NCBI RefSeq assembly: GCF_003015185.1
Contig: NZ_CP027860.1
Coordinates: forward strand, 5,053,001-5,117,000
Origin: Ahniella affigens
Lineage (GTDB): Bacteria > Pseudomonadota > Gammaproteobacteria > Xanthomonadales > Ahniellaceae
DNA length: 64,000 nucleotides
Reading direction: 5' to 3'
The translations under genes were made by a program, and so were the position numbers. The notes below the pieces were generated by a model. That model made no database searches. It was not told the DNA's origin and saw only the letters and a program-made list of their open reading frames with translations. Shown piece by piece: positions 53,401-64,000 of this stretch (position 1 is the stretch's first letter; every line of letters begins with the position of its first letter).

Positions 53401-53559
53401 GAGCGCCGCGTCACGACGATCGGCGCGAATGTCGTACTGATCGGTGGCCCGGGCGGCCTGCCCAATGGCGGCAACCTGGAGGAGCACTGTTGCCAAAAGC
53501 AGCGGCGCGAACCAGGTTCTGGCGCGCCTTGCTGCGTATCGCGTCGAGTGAGTCAGCAT
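50404..53559 (-). CDS. Secreted M36 fungalysin-type metalloprotease with GFE-type tail
   Basis: ATG 53559 has an AGGAG site 6 bases upstream and opens a signal peptide ending AARATD. The 1051-residue protein has a FTP-like pro-domain (about 60-290). The M36 catalytic domain follows, with zinc motif HELAH (519-523) and GEGWSD (545-550), whose Glu is the third ligand. Beyond it are a beta-rich domain with NSNGYAEPGEILNVSVPVAN and an immunoglobulin- or MAM-like region with GWLIDDVQVLSG. It ends ALFRDSFE. It probably digests extracellular protein. Confidence 0.88.
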   Translation of the reverse strand: MLTHSTRYAARRARTWFAPLLLATVLLQVAAIGQAARATDQYDIRADRRDAALRYRQQHAERASALEPGRQQSLQRALAVDAGKTLRVQRAESDGQVRVIAPKSPQRRLAAAAAPGQRVAALREFLSANALLYSVDPQLIDALEVVADYRNPDGGLAWVRLRQLVNGRVVLGTEITGAFDAEDRLFRVIGSPIAIPSDGSLAREPTAVMPAIRAAAAAVAFPIGTSPLTKLPDRPGVAAFAQRFGSAGSATEISVEPVVFAIEPKVARLAWQVQLIGATEAWSVLVDVDDQTVLWWQNLLDHQSQPITVTAYADDSPAPMSPGANAPDGSQPQEAISRTTITPPLKAFNLLGWIPDGQRITTGNNVDAGIDRDGVNGIDASGRVEGTPGRFFGAAYNPSPGREDQGGNPGDEPIPPGGGPLSAFQTGTVINAFYWANWFHDRTYELGFVEAAGNFQNDNFGNGGVAGDRMNVELQDSTRVNDAVMLTGADGATTRLQVGVFTPTTPDRDAGLDQEVVVHELAHGLSRRLIGNGLGLSSAQGPALGEGWSDCFARFALAQANEPINGTYPFGSYIARQLGAVGENHGYYGIRSFPYAVRTSLGGPQNRPHNPLTFADIDPTQFNVADAAFAPNPSFLPAAGATHFRGVVWCSALFEARAELIADVGFTQGNELMLQLMVDGMKLTPIGPNFIDARDALLAAAEISAPEQMQALWRGFAARGLGVGASTDGANAVVESFNTPNLAVAEALGISDSRCNSNGYAEPGEILNVSVPVANATGSTAQNATVTIAPGGSQSYGQIPTASSVSRDFEVNVPANQVCGTPIDLAIHVQSSLGPIALNRQIAVGRPLVALAQDFDTAVLGTLPQTWTTAETGAALPWQTVASSVASEPHAVMAVGVSTTGEAALTSEAFLVESANAVLTFKHQFNFENGFDGGVLEISLDGGAYQDLITAGGSFLEGGYIQALSNESCSGSPRPLASRPAWTGLRNGLVTRVQLPATAQSQMARLRWRMGSDCSVVSSGWLIDDVQVLSGHECLPTACDAVDALFRDSFE

Positions 53560-53881
53560 GCACGGCTCCTGGGACATTGGTTCTCGGCATACGCCGAAAT
53601 CGCCGGCGACCTGACACGCGGTCCGCGCTTGCTCTCGAATACATCCCATAGGGGGTCAGAGTGGATGACAACGGCTTGTGCTGTGGCCGGCGCGACTGCG
53701 AAGCGAGCTTGCTGAGCGACCTACGGCGCTTGGACATGCGCCGTTGTGCTTGCCTCGCAGTGAGATTGGTTGGAGTGGTTCACGTTGGTGAAGACGCTGT
53801 GGCAGGTTGGCGGCGCAATGCGCTTGGCTGATTGCGACCTACGTACCTGGGTTGGCGACTTGGCGAGGCATCGCGCGTGAA
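53560..53881. other. Intergenic region, 322 bp
   Basis: No gene was recognised. A hairpin (53723-53744) lies within it, and the protease promoter must lie towards its left end. Confidence 0.4.
53723..53744. terminator. Weak hairpin downstream of the TPR gene
   Basis: ACGGCGC and GCGCCGT form a perfect 7-bp stem around an 8-base loop, about 140 bases after the stop of the membrane TPR gene. No U-run is present. Confidence 0.3.
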
Positions 53882-56197
53882 TCAGCCGCCGCTCGCGCGC
53901 TTGTAGCGCTGGGCCAACGGGCTCTCGGCATCGGCGGCGCCGACAATTGGCAGCAGGGCTTCAAGGCGTGACGCGGCAAGTTCGGATTGGCCATCGAGAC
54001 GTAACAACTCAGCATCGAACACAGCGAGCATGGGCTCATTCGGGGCCTGAATCAACAACTCATCCAGCCAGCGTCGCGCCAGAGTGGCACCTACATTGGT
54101 GATCAGGCTCGGAAGGATCGCGCCCCGCAAACTCCGATGTTGATCGGCACTGATCTCGCCGCGCAGTACGGCAGCCGAAATGGCTGCATCGCTGTCCTGA
54201 AGCGTTTGCAAGTCGTCTTGGGTCACCCCATTCACGGCTGCCTGGTAAAACGGCACGGTTTTGTCGAGCAGAGCCACTGAGCCGTTGGCGAACTTCTGAT
54301 AGGCAAGCCGCAGATCCGGCACGGCCTTCAGCAACTCGTCAAAGGCATCACACGCCAACGCCGCGCGCAACTTCAGCTGTAGTCGGGAGAAGTTCTGCAC
54401 TTCGGAATCACTCAACACCACGTTGGCATCAATGTATTGGACAGAAGCCGGATAGCCTTCGGCCCGCGCGATGGCATCGGCCATCGGCCCGTCGAGTTGC
54501 TGCACGCGCTCATTGAGGCTGAAGCCTGGCGCGAGTTTCGGGTAGGCCGCCTGCATCAAGGCCAAGGACTCGCGATGCCGGCCCAGTCGATCCAGATAGT
54601 CGACCCGCTCCAACAGAAACGCGAGCCGGGAATTGTCATTGCTGGCCTCTAGCTGCTGCTGAATGGTGGCGGCCAGCGCGCCTTCAAAATCACCACGGGC
54701 GAACCGTATGCGCGTCAGTCCCGCTCGGGGCGTGCGCAAGTTCGGGCTCAACACCATGGCCTTCCGATACCCCGCTTCGGCAGCATCAAACTGACCATGC
54801 TCTTCGTCAGCGGCTGCCTGCTGCAGCCACGCATCGGGCTCATTGGGCGCGCGCTCAATGGCCATTGTGCGCAGCGCTTTTGCAGCCTTGGTGTCGGTGC
54901 GCAAGTCATACAACCTGGCGACACGCAGGAGCTCCGACGTCCCCGGTCCGTTTTTGGCGAGTTCGGCCAGTTCGGCCAAAGCGGCCTCATCACCATTGCG
55001 TTGAAAGCGCATCTGCGCAAGCGTGAAGCGTGCCTCGCTGGCGGTCGGGTCCGTTTGCACCCAATGTTCCAGAATCTGCTCTTCGGCCGCCTTGTCGGTG
55101 CGCAAACGCGCGTCGAACAGCTGCACCTGAAAGCGCGCAGAAACGGGTAGCTGGGGCAACTGCCGCATCAGGCGGCTGATCTCCGTCATCATCAGATCCC
55201 GTTGCCCTTGTTGGTAGAACGCCAACATGCGTGTCCAGCGCGCGTATGCAAAGGTGGGCGCTCGACTGAGCACCGAATCGAGGATCGGCAAGCCCTCGCT
55301 ACTTTGATTGTGGAGCTCAACCGCGTCGCGCGCCCTGGCGTAGTCGCGCAACACCGGCCATTGCTCGCTGCTGATGCTCGACAGTGGCGGGTCCTCGCCA
55401 GAAAGCGTCACGCCAGTGCCAACCATGAACGCCCGCACTGCCGCGCCCGCCTGATCAATCAGTGCGATCGGATCGCCAGCCTTGACCACAACTTCCTCAT
55501 GCACTTCCTGGGGACGCCAGCGTGTCATCGCCAATTGCAGTTCGAACCCCTCGACACTTTTTAAGACTTTGCCGGTGACCACCGCCTGCATCCGCAAAGA
55601 CGACGCAACCAAACGCCAAGCGCCGGTTTCGGCCTGACGCGGGTCCAAAATGCCCTGCGACGCAAAGGTCGCGGCGATGCCACGTGGGCCGTTCGCGATA
55701 AACGATGTCGTGTTGAAGCTAGGCTCATAAAGCAGATCGGTTTCGAGCAGCCCAGGAATCGCAAAGGCGAGTTCATCACCTTCACCACCATCCGACAGAT
55801 TTCGGAAGCCGCCGATCAGAAGACCGGGTTTCAATTGCGGCACCGTGCTCTTGGCGACCGGAGTCGTTGTGTTTTCCGGACTCGGTGCCGCGTCAGGCGG
55901 CGCACGGCCTGGCACCGCGACCGCCAAACCGACGGCCAAAGTCAGATTCCCAACGGTGATACCGATATCGCGCCCGCGCCACGACATCGCACCGTCAGCG
56001 CCCACCCGCCAGATCGTCCAGACAACAGCAGGCAGCACGCTCAGCGCCGAAACCAAGAAGCGATCGACCCAGATGTCGGCAAATCCGTAGCGCCCGACGA
56101 CGAACGTGATGACCTCCGTCCCCGCCCACACCGAGCCGAGATAAGCCAACAGCAGGTGCGGCACGCGCCGCTTCAAACATTCTTGCCAGAATTCCAT
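53882..56197 (-). CDS. Membrane TPR protein
   Basis: From ATG 56197 the 771-residue protein has three predicted membrane helices in the first 130 residues (LLLAYLGSVWAGTEVITFVV, then FLVSALSVLPAVVWTIW and IGITVGNLTLAVGLAVAV). A FlgO-like domain follows (about 145-270: LLIGGFRNLSDGGEGDELAF, VVTGKVLKSVEGFELQLAM). The remaining 500 residues are TPR-like repeats (RVARLYDLRTDTKAAKALRT, AEAGYRKAMVLSPNLRTPRA). The layout resembles receptors in this group where a membrane segment feeds a TPR domain; no DNA-binding domain is present. It diverges from the metal-efflux operon. Confidence 0.7.
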   Translation of the reverse strand: MEFWQECLKRRVPHLLLAYLGSVWAGTEVITFVVGRYGFADIWVDRFLVSALSVLPAVVWTIWRVGADGAMSWRGRDIGITVGNLTLAVGLAVAVPGRAPPDAAPSPENTTTPVAKSTVPQLKPGLLIGGFRNLSDGGEGDELAFAIPGLLETDLLYEPSFNTTSFIANGPRGIAATFASQGILDPRQAETGAWRLVASSLRMQAVVTGKVLKSVEGFELQLAMTRWRPQEVHEEVVVKAGDPIALIDQAGAAVRAFMVGTGVTLSGEDPPLSSISSEQWPVLRDYARARDAVELHNQSSEGLPILDSVLSRAPTFAYARWTRMLAFYQQGQRDLMMTEISRLMRQLPQLPVSARFQVQLFDARLRTDKAAEEQILEHWVQTDPTASEARFTLAQMRFQRNGDEAALAELAELAKNGPGTSELLRVARLYDLRTDTKAAKALRTMAIERAPNEPDAWLQQAAADEEHGQFDAAEAGYRKAMVLSPNLRTPRAGLTRIRFARGDFEGALAATIQQQLEASNDNSRLAFLLERVDYLDRLGRHRESLALMQAAYPKLAPGFSLNERVQQLDGPMADAIARAEGYPASVQYIDANVVLSDSEVQNFSRLQLKLRAALACDAFDELLKAVPDLRLAYQKFANGSVALLDKTVPFYQAAVNGVTQDDLQTLQDSDAAISAAVLRGEISADQHRSLRGAILPSLITNVGATLARRWLDELLIQAPNEPMLAVFDAELLRLDGQSELAASRLEALLPIVGAADAESPLAQRYKRASGG

Positions 56198-56271
56198 GAG
56201 CACGTCGCTGGTTTCGGTTTCATAGTATAGACGCGCCGCACTGCGCCGACCGGGTTCTGCGAGTCGCTCCG

Positions 56272-56293
56272 CTTGCGCCAAGCCTGGCGCAAG
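56272..56293. promoter_or_regulatory. Dyad between divergent genes, candidate operator
   Basis: CTTGCGCCA and TGGCGCAAG form perfect 9-bp arms around AGCC. Both flanking genes (56197 leftward, 56338 rightward) point away, so a terminator is unlikely. The dyad lies 44 bases before the start at 56338 and suits an operator for the metal-efflux operon. No regulator gene for it is in the window. Confidence 0.45.
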
Positions 56294-56337
56294 TGGGTTG
56301 TCTTTCGACCGGCTGTCGGATGCGTTAGACTGAGCAG

Positions 56338-56712
56338 ATGTTGTCGCAGATTCGCCATCGATTTGCTGGACTGACGCGGGCCTGGGCGCTGTTGCTCACG
56401 CTTGCGCTGTCGTGGCAGCCCATGCTGCCGATGCTCACCGATCTGCATGCCTCGACTCACAGCGCTTCGGGAAATCATGTTGATCATCGTGATCACGTGG
56501 ATGGGCGGTCCGCGCCGGGCAACCCGGAAGAACGCGATTTTCTGCATCGACTGATGCACGCTGCGATCTGCTGCGTGCATCTGACCGCATTGCCGGCGTC
56601 CACAAACTTTGCCTTTCCGAAGCTGTCTGCTTCGCCATTGCCGCGCGCACCCAGCCACCTTTTCGAGAGTGTGCTGCAAGCAAGGCTGCTCCGACCTCCA
56701 ATTGCCGGCTAA
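56338..56712 (+). CDS. Small exported His-rich protein heading the metal-efflux operon
   Basis: The 124-residue protein has a hydrophobic signal segment (AWALLLTLALSWQPMLPMLT). The mature part has a His/Asp cluster (HASTHSASGNHVDHRDHVDG), then ERDFLHRLMHAAICCVHL. Such His-rich short proteins often lie at the head of CzcCBA-type operons and are thought to bind metal in the periplasm. The outer-membrane gene starts 60 bp downstream. Metal binding is inferred from composition. Confidence 0.65.
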   Translation: MLSQIRHRFAGLTRAWALLLTLALSWQPMLPMLTDLHASTHSASGNHVDHRDHVDGRSAPGNPEERDFLHRLMHAAICCVHLTALPASTNFAFPKLSASPLPRAPSHLFESVLQARLLRPPIAG

Positions 56713-56772
56713 AGCCCGCGGCGGCGATGCCGCGCGTCTAAGACTTTAGCCACTTAAATTGGAGTTCCAATC

Positions 56773-58043
56773 ATGTCACCTGTCCGTGCTGCGATAGCGG
56801 CGGCGGTGCTGTGCGCGTATGTTCCCATCGTTGCCAGTACCGAGCCATCCGTTTCACTCGACGAGGCGTATCGCCGAGTCATTACCCAACATCCTGACCT
56901 GGAGGCCTACCGACTCGCGGTTGTGGCGCGCTAGGCCGAGGTCGAACAAGCCCAGCAATTGCCCCCTTGGCGGCTGGAGGCCGCCGCGGAGAATTTGCTT
57001 GGCACCGGAGATCTCGCAACGTTTGACGGTGCCGAGATCACGATCTCTCTTGCTTCCGTGATCGAGCGCGGCGGCAAGCGTGCGGCCCGGTCTACCCTCG
57101 CCGATGCGCACCGGCAGACGGCGGAATTGATGCGCGAAGGCAGGCAGTTGGACATTCTCGCCGAGGTCGCCCGTCGCTATCTGGACGCGGCGGCAGCCCA
57201 CGCGCTGGCGGCGCTGCTGCGAGAGGATTTAACGCAGCGGGAGCGCTTGCTGCAGGCGGCGCTCCAGCGCCGTCGAGCCGGCATTGAGCAAGAAGCTGCA
57301 CCACTGTCAGCGGACGCCCAACGCGCGCGTACTGCAGCAGAACTTGAGCAAAGCGTGCGCCGCGCTCAGCACGCCCGACAACGACTTGCGGTCTTGTGGG
57401 GCAGCACGGCTGCCGACTTCTCAATTGTTCCCGCTGATTTCGACCAATTGCCTCCGGTTCCGAGTTATCAGCGAGTTGCCGGCCTGCTCGCCGATACCCC
57501 TGAGTTGAAATGGTTCGCCCACGAGTCGCGACTGCGTGAGGCCAGGCTCCAACTGGCTCGCACGTCGAGCATCGCTGATATTGACTGGCAGGTCGGTGTT
57601 CGCCGCTTGGAGTCGGGGTCGGACTTTGGACTAGTCGGCAGTATTTCGATCCCCTTGGGCAGTGCCGCTCGCGCTGACTCTGGTATTCGTGCTGCCGATG
57701 CCGAACTTGCTGCCATTGCGTTCGAGCGAGAGGGCCGGGAGCGCATCCTGCAATCCACCCTGGTCGAGGCGTGGGCGCAGATCGATCTGGCAACGACCCA
57801 AGCACAACGGATAGATCGAGAAGTCATTCCGGCGCTGAACCGCGCTGCCGAGGCGGCAGAACGAAGCTATCGGGCTGGAGCAAGCAGCTTGTTGGAGTGG
57901 AACCAGATGCAAGTCGAGATTGTGGCTGCGCGCCGCGAGCGTCTTGATGCGGCGTTGACGGCTTATCGGGGGTTGATCGAGTTGCAGCGTTTGACCGGGC
58001 AGACCTTTTCCGTTGGAACTCCTCAAGCGGGAGGAGCCACACC

Positions 58044-58047
<4 letters not shown>
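56773..58047 (+). pseudogene. czcC: CzcC-like outer-membrane efflux gene with in-frame amber codon
   Basis: ATG 56773 (GGAG site) opens a signal peptide and the TolC-family start SLDEAYRRVITQHPDLEAYR. At codon 54 (56932-56934) the frame meets TAG. It then reads on without a shift (AEVEQAQQLPPWRLEAAAEN) to the natural stop at 58047, 424 codons in all. A CAG-to-TAG change (Gln) is the simplest cause. Downstream parts keep the family helices (GQALATI-free TolC core such as AERSYRAGASSLLEWNQMQV). Restart at TTG 56959 would lack the signal peptide. The czcB start overlaps its stop as ATGA. A read error, suppression or true loss cannot be told apart here. Confidence 0.8.
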
Positions 58048-62469
<4,422 letters not shown>

Positions 62470-62542
62470 CATTGTGACCGACAGGCGTTGCGAAACTCGA
62501 ATCACGAGCCATCGCCTTGGATGCGGCGGAGCGGCACCTTTA

Positions 62543-62692
62543 GGGAGGGTCTGAATAAGTCCATCCTGGACTTTCAGACCCGCACCGAGTCCGGCACTCA
62601 AGCCTGCCCCGGCGAAGGCCGGGGTCCGGACTCGGTGCCCCAGGATCAAGCACTTGCGTGCTTGATCCTGGGCGGGGCATTGATGCCGGGCA
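62543..62692 (+). repeat. Mosaic palindromic repeat, copy C (modules 1-4)
   Basis: Module 1: GGGTCTGAA...TTTCAGACCC with inner TCCATCCTGGA. Module 2: GCACCGAGTCCGG...CCGGACTCGGTGC (perfect 13-bp arms) with inner CCCCGGC-GAAG-GCCGGGG. Module 3: CCAGGATCAAGCAC-TTGC-GTGCTTGATCCTGG (perfect 14-bp arms). Module 4: GGCAT-TG-ATGCC. Module 5 is missing. It follows czcA by 73 bases. The right part supplies the last codons and stop of the truncated gene at 62646-62840. Confidence 0.8.
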
Positions 62693-62840
62693 CCAGAATC
62701 GGCAGCGCCGCGTTGCGTGCCGCTTCATTGCAACTGGCCGCGCTGCCGGTACCCACCGTTACGTTGTCAGCCATCACGGGAGGCTCGGCAACGGCGAACG
62801 CGAGCAGCATTGAAAAAAGCGAGCGGACAACAAAGCGCAT
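62646..62840 (-). pseudogene. Truncated exported protein gene ending inside repeat copy C
   Basis: ATG 62840 has a GGAG site and opens a signal peptide (MRFVVRSLFSMLLAFAVAE). The mature start NVTVGTGSAASCNEAARNAA resembles the start of the exported protein at 338 (NLRVGTGAGCTHADVASAL). After about 45 residues the frame runs into the repeat and ends as GINAPPRIKHASA, so only 64 codons remain. This looks like the N-terminal stump of a longer choice-of-anchor-type protein cut by the repeat or by a deletion at it. A short functional peptide is less likely. Confidence 0.55.
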
Positions 62841-62972
62841 GCCAAGGCTCCGGAGCGGGGACGGGATGGCAGACGCTGGATCCTGCACCGACTTGACATT
62901 ACAGACCCGCTTGACGCGAGCCACGCGGCCTACCCGTCGTCTTCGCGGCGATTTGGTTCCGCAAGCGACTGA

Positions 62973-63518
62973 CTACTGCATCGGCTCCGCCGCGCGCATG
63001 GTGGTGCAGCCGGCGTTGTTCTGCGCCGCAGGTGTTGGTTGAATCGCAGTGCGCTTCGGCTCGATTTTGCCACCCGGAATAATGATCTGCCTGCCCACGC
63101 CAAGGTAGGTGCCGGTCAGAACGTCTTGCCGGAATACCGTTGCGCTGAAAATCTCCTCACCGATCTTGTATCCCCAACCGTCATCGCCACATGGGCTGGC
63201 GTCGTTAGGTTCCGGCGTGTGGCGGTTGACGGGCCGGTAGAATGTTCGGATTTGCCGTTGCGCTGCAGGTCGGTCTGCCGTCTCGTTTGACCAATCCGGT
63301 TCGTCGTGAAACAGGAAGTCTCTCTTACCCGTATTGTCGATCATCCACACAGCGACCAGGTCGTCGGTGACGACAGTCTCCAGACACAAGGGCGCGCACA
63401 TTTTTTTGAGGCCCTCCTTGGACGTCTCGGCACGATCTGCAACCAGGTTGGTGGCTGAGGCGGGCATTGCTGCGGATGCAGCCAGCAGCATCATTCCGAA
63501 TAAAGTGATGACGCGCAT
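62973..63518 (-). CDS. Exported protein of unknown function
   Basis: From ATG 63518 (GAGG site) the 181-residue protein has a signal peptide (LFGMMLLAASAAMPASA). Two Cys sit close together (CAPLCLETVV) and others later (CGDDGWG, CTTM). The fold is mostly beta with DWSNETADRP and GTYLGVGRQIIIPGGKIEPK. No family was recognised. It follows the partial gene at the window edge by 70 bp and may be in one unit with it. Confidence 0.6.
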   Translation of the reverse strand: MRVITLFGMMLLAASAAMPASATNLVADRAETSKEGLKKMCAPLCLETVVTDDLVAVWMIDNTGKRDFLFHDEPDWSNETADRPAAQRQIRTFYRPVNRHTPEPNDASPCGDDGWGYKIGEEIFSATVFRQDVLTGTYLGVGRQIIIPGGKIEPKRTAIQPTPAAQNNAGCTTMRAAEPMQ

Positions 63519-63588
63519 GCCTCGGTACCTTGTCGCTTGAAGCGGTGGCCGGTGACCTTCGGGACAGTGGTTCCCGTTCGTAGTCGGT

Positions 63589-64000
63589 TCACTCGTGTTC
63601 CTCAAACTCGGGCTTCACGCCATCGAGCCATGGCCGGACCATGACACCAACAATTTCGACTGTGACTTGTTCCGATTGACGCCGGAACACGGCGTAGGGC
63701 GTGTATGTTTCGCAGTCGTCCATCTCCTGATGGCAATCCTCTTTGCAGAAGGCGGCAAACAGTGAGATGGGTTCACCATTCGAGTCCCAAGGAATCCGAT
63801 GGGTGAATTCGTGTTGCAGCAGTTCTTCGTCGATTTGGCTGGGCAGGTTGATCGTGTCGCGCGAGGGCGGAAAGGTTGTCGGTGTCTCAGGCGTTTTCGG
63901 GCCACCAAGCCATGGAAACCAAGCACGCCAGCCAGATCGGGCGGGCGGTGCCTGAACGGGGCCGTTGTAGCGCTCGAGTCGGGCGCGATAGCCCGCCTCG
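63589..64000 (-). CDS. Protein of unknown function, C-terminal part (cut by window edge)
   Basis: The frame is open from the window edge to a TGA at 63589-63591, giving about 136 codons without a start in this window. It reads ARLERYNGPVQAPP, then WFPWLGGPKTPETPTTFPPS, then LLQHEFTHRIPWDSNGEPIS and FCKEDCHQEMDDCETYTPYA, ending KPEFEEHE. There are three Cys in the CKEDCHQEMDDC segment. No family was recognised. Codon use and the open frame in an otherwise stop-rich strand support coding. Confidence 0.6.
   Translation of the reverse strand, partial: EAGYRARLERYNGPVQAPPARSGWRAWFPWLGGPKTPETPTTFPPSRDTINLPSQIDEELLQHEFTHRIPWDSNGEPISLFAAFCKEDCHQEMDDCETYTPYAVFRRQSEQVTVEIVGVMVRPWLDGVKPEFEEHE

Overview
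The window looks like chromosomal DNA of a high-GC gammaproteobacterium, most likely in the Xanthomonadales/Lysobacterales (Rhodanobacteraceae- or Lysobacteraceae-like). The placement rests on gene style: many exported choice-of-anchor, delta-60 and fungalysin-type proteins, CadC-like regulators fused to TPR repeats, a Ser/Thr kinase paired with an ECF sigma factor, and a CzcCBA-type metal pump. No rRNA, tRNA, CRISPR array, phage or transposase gene was seen. Order-level placement is inference.

Layout. 1-9.5 kb: a lipoprotein start, a large secreted beta-helix-like protein, a P460-type cytochrome, an ArsR/SRPBCC pair, a MAPEG protein, a TonB-C-like protein, a coupled DUF1801/HExxH pair, a DUF4410 protein and a phosphoesterase. 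9.6-21.3 kb: a large lipoprotein, a V8/trypsin-like protease, a divergent Ser/Thr kinase and ECF sigma pair, small membrane proteins, a CadC/TPR regulator divergent from an S41 peptidase, and a secreted protein. 21.4-26.1 kb: a YggL-type protein, a trypsin-fold protein without catalytic residues but with two PPC domains, and a DUF4832-type secreted protein. 26.3-30.3 kb: a minus-strand set with an SPFH/SHOCT protein, a double zinc-ribbon membrane protein and a small membrane protein (like Bacillus YdjI/YdjG), then VOC and WGR proteins. 30.5-32.9 kb: a nemR-nemA system with two matching operators, and DUF5063. 33-38.6 kb: two delta-60 repeat exported proteins flanking a CadC/TPR regulator. 38.7-45 kb: an unknown protein, a tightly packed four-gene envelope operon ending in an OmpA-family protein, DUF6438 and DUF1801 proteins. 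45.2-56.2 kb: an RHS-repeat lipoprotein coupled to a membrane protein, a small outer-membrane barrel, an M36 fungalysin and a membrane TPR protein. 56.3-62.5 kb: a heavy-metal RND operon whose outer-membrane gene carries an in-frame amber codon. 62.5-64 kb: a truncated gene ending in a repeat, and two exported or unknown proteins, the last cut by the window edge.

Three themes cross the window. (1) Five unrelated exported proteins end at the extreme C-terminus in a short motif of the form (V/L)(F/L)-x-(D/N/H)-(G/S)-F-E, a candidate undescribed C-terminal signal. (2) A mosaic palindromic intergenic repeat occurs in at least three near-complete and several partial copies, mostly just after stop codons; one copy forms the end of a truncated gene. 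(3) Several regulatory pairings can be read from the sequence: kinase/sigma, NemR with two near-identical operators, ArsR/SRPBCC, and a perfect-arm dyad upstream of the metal-efflux operon.
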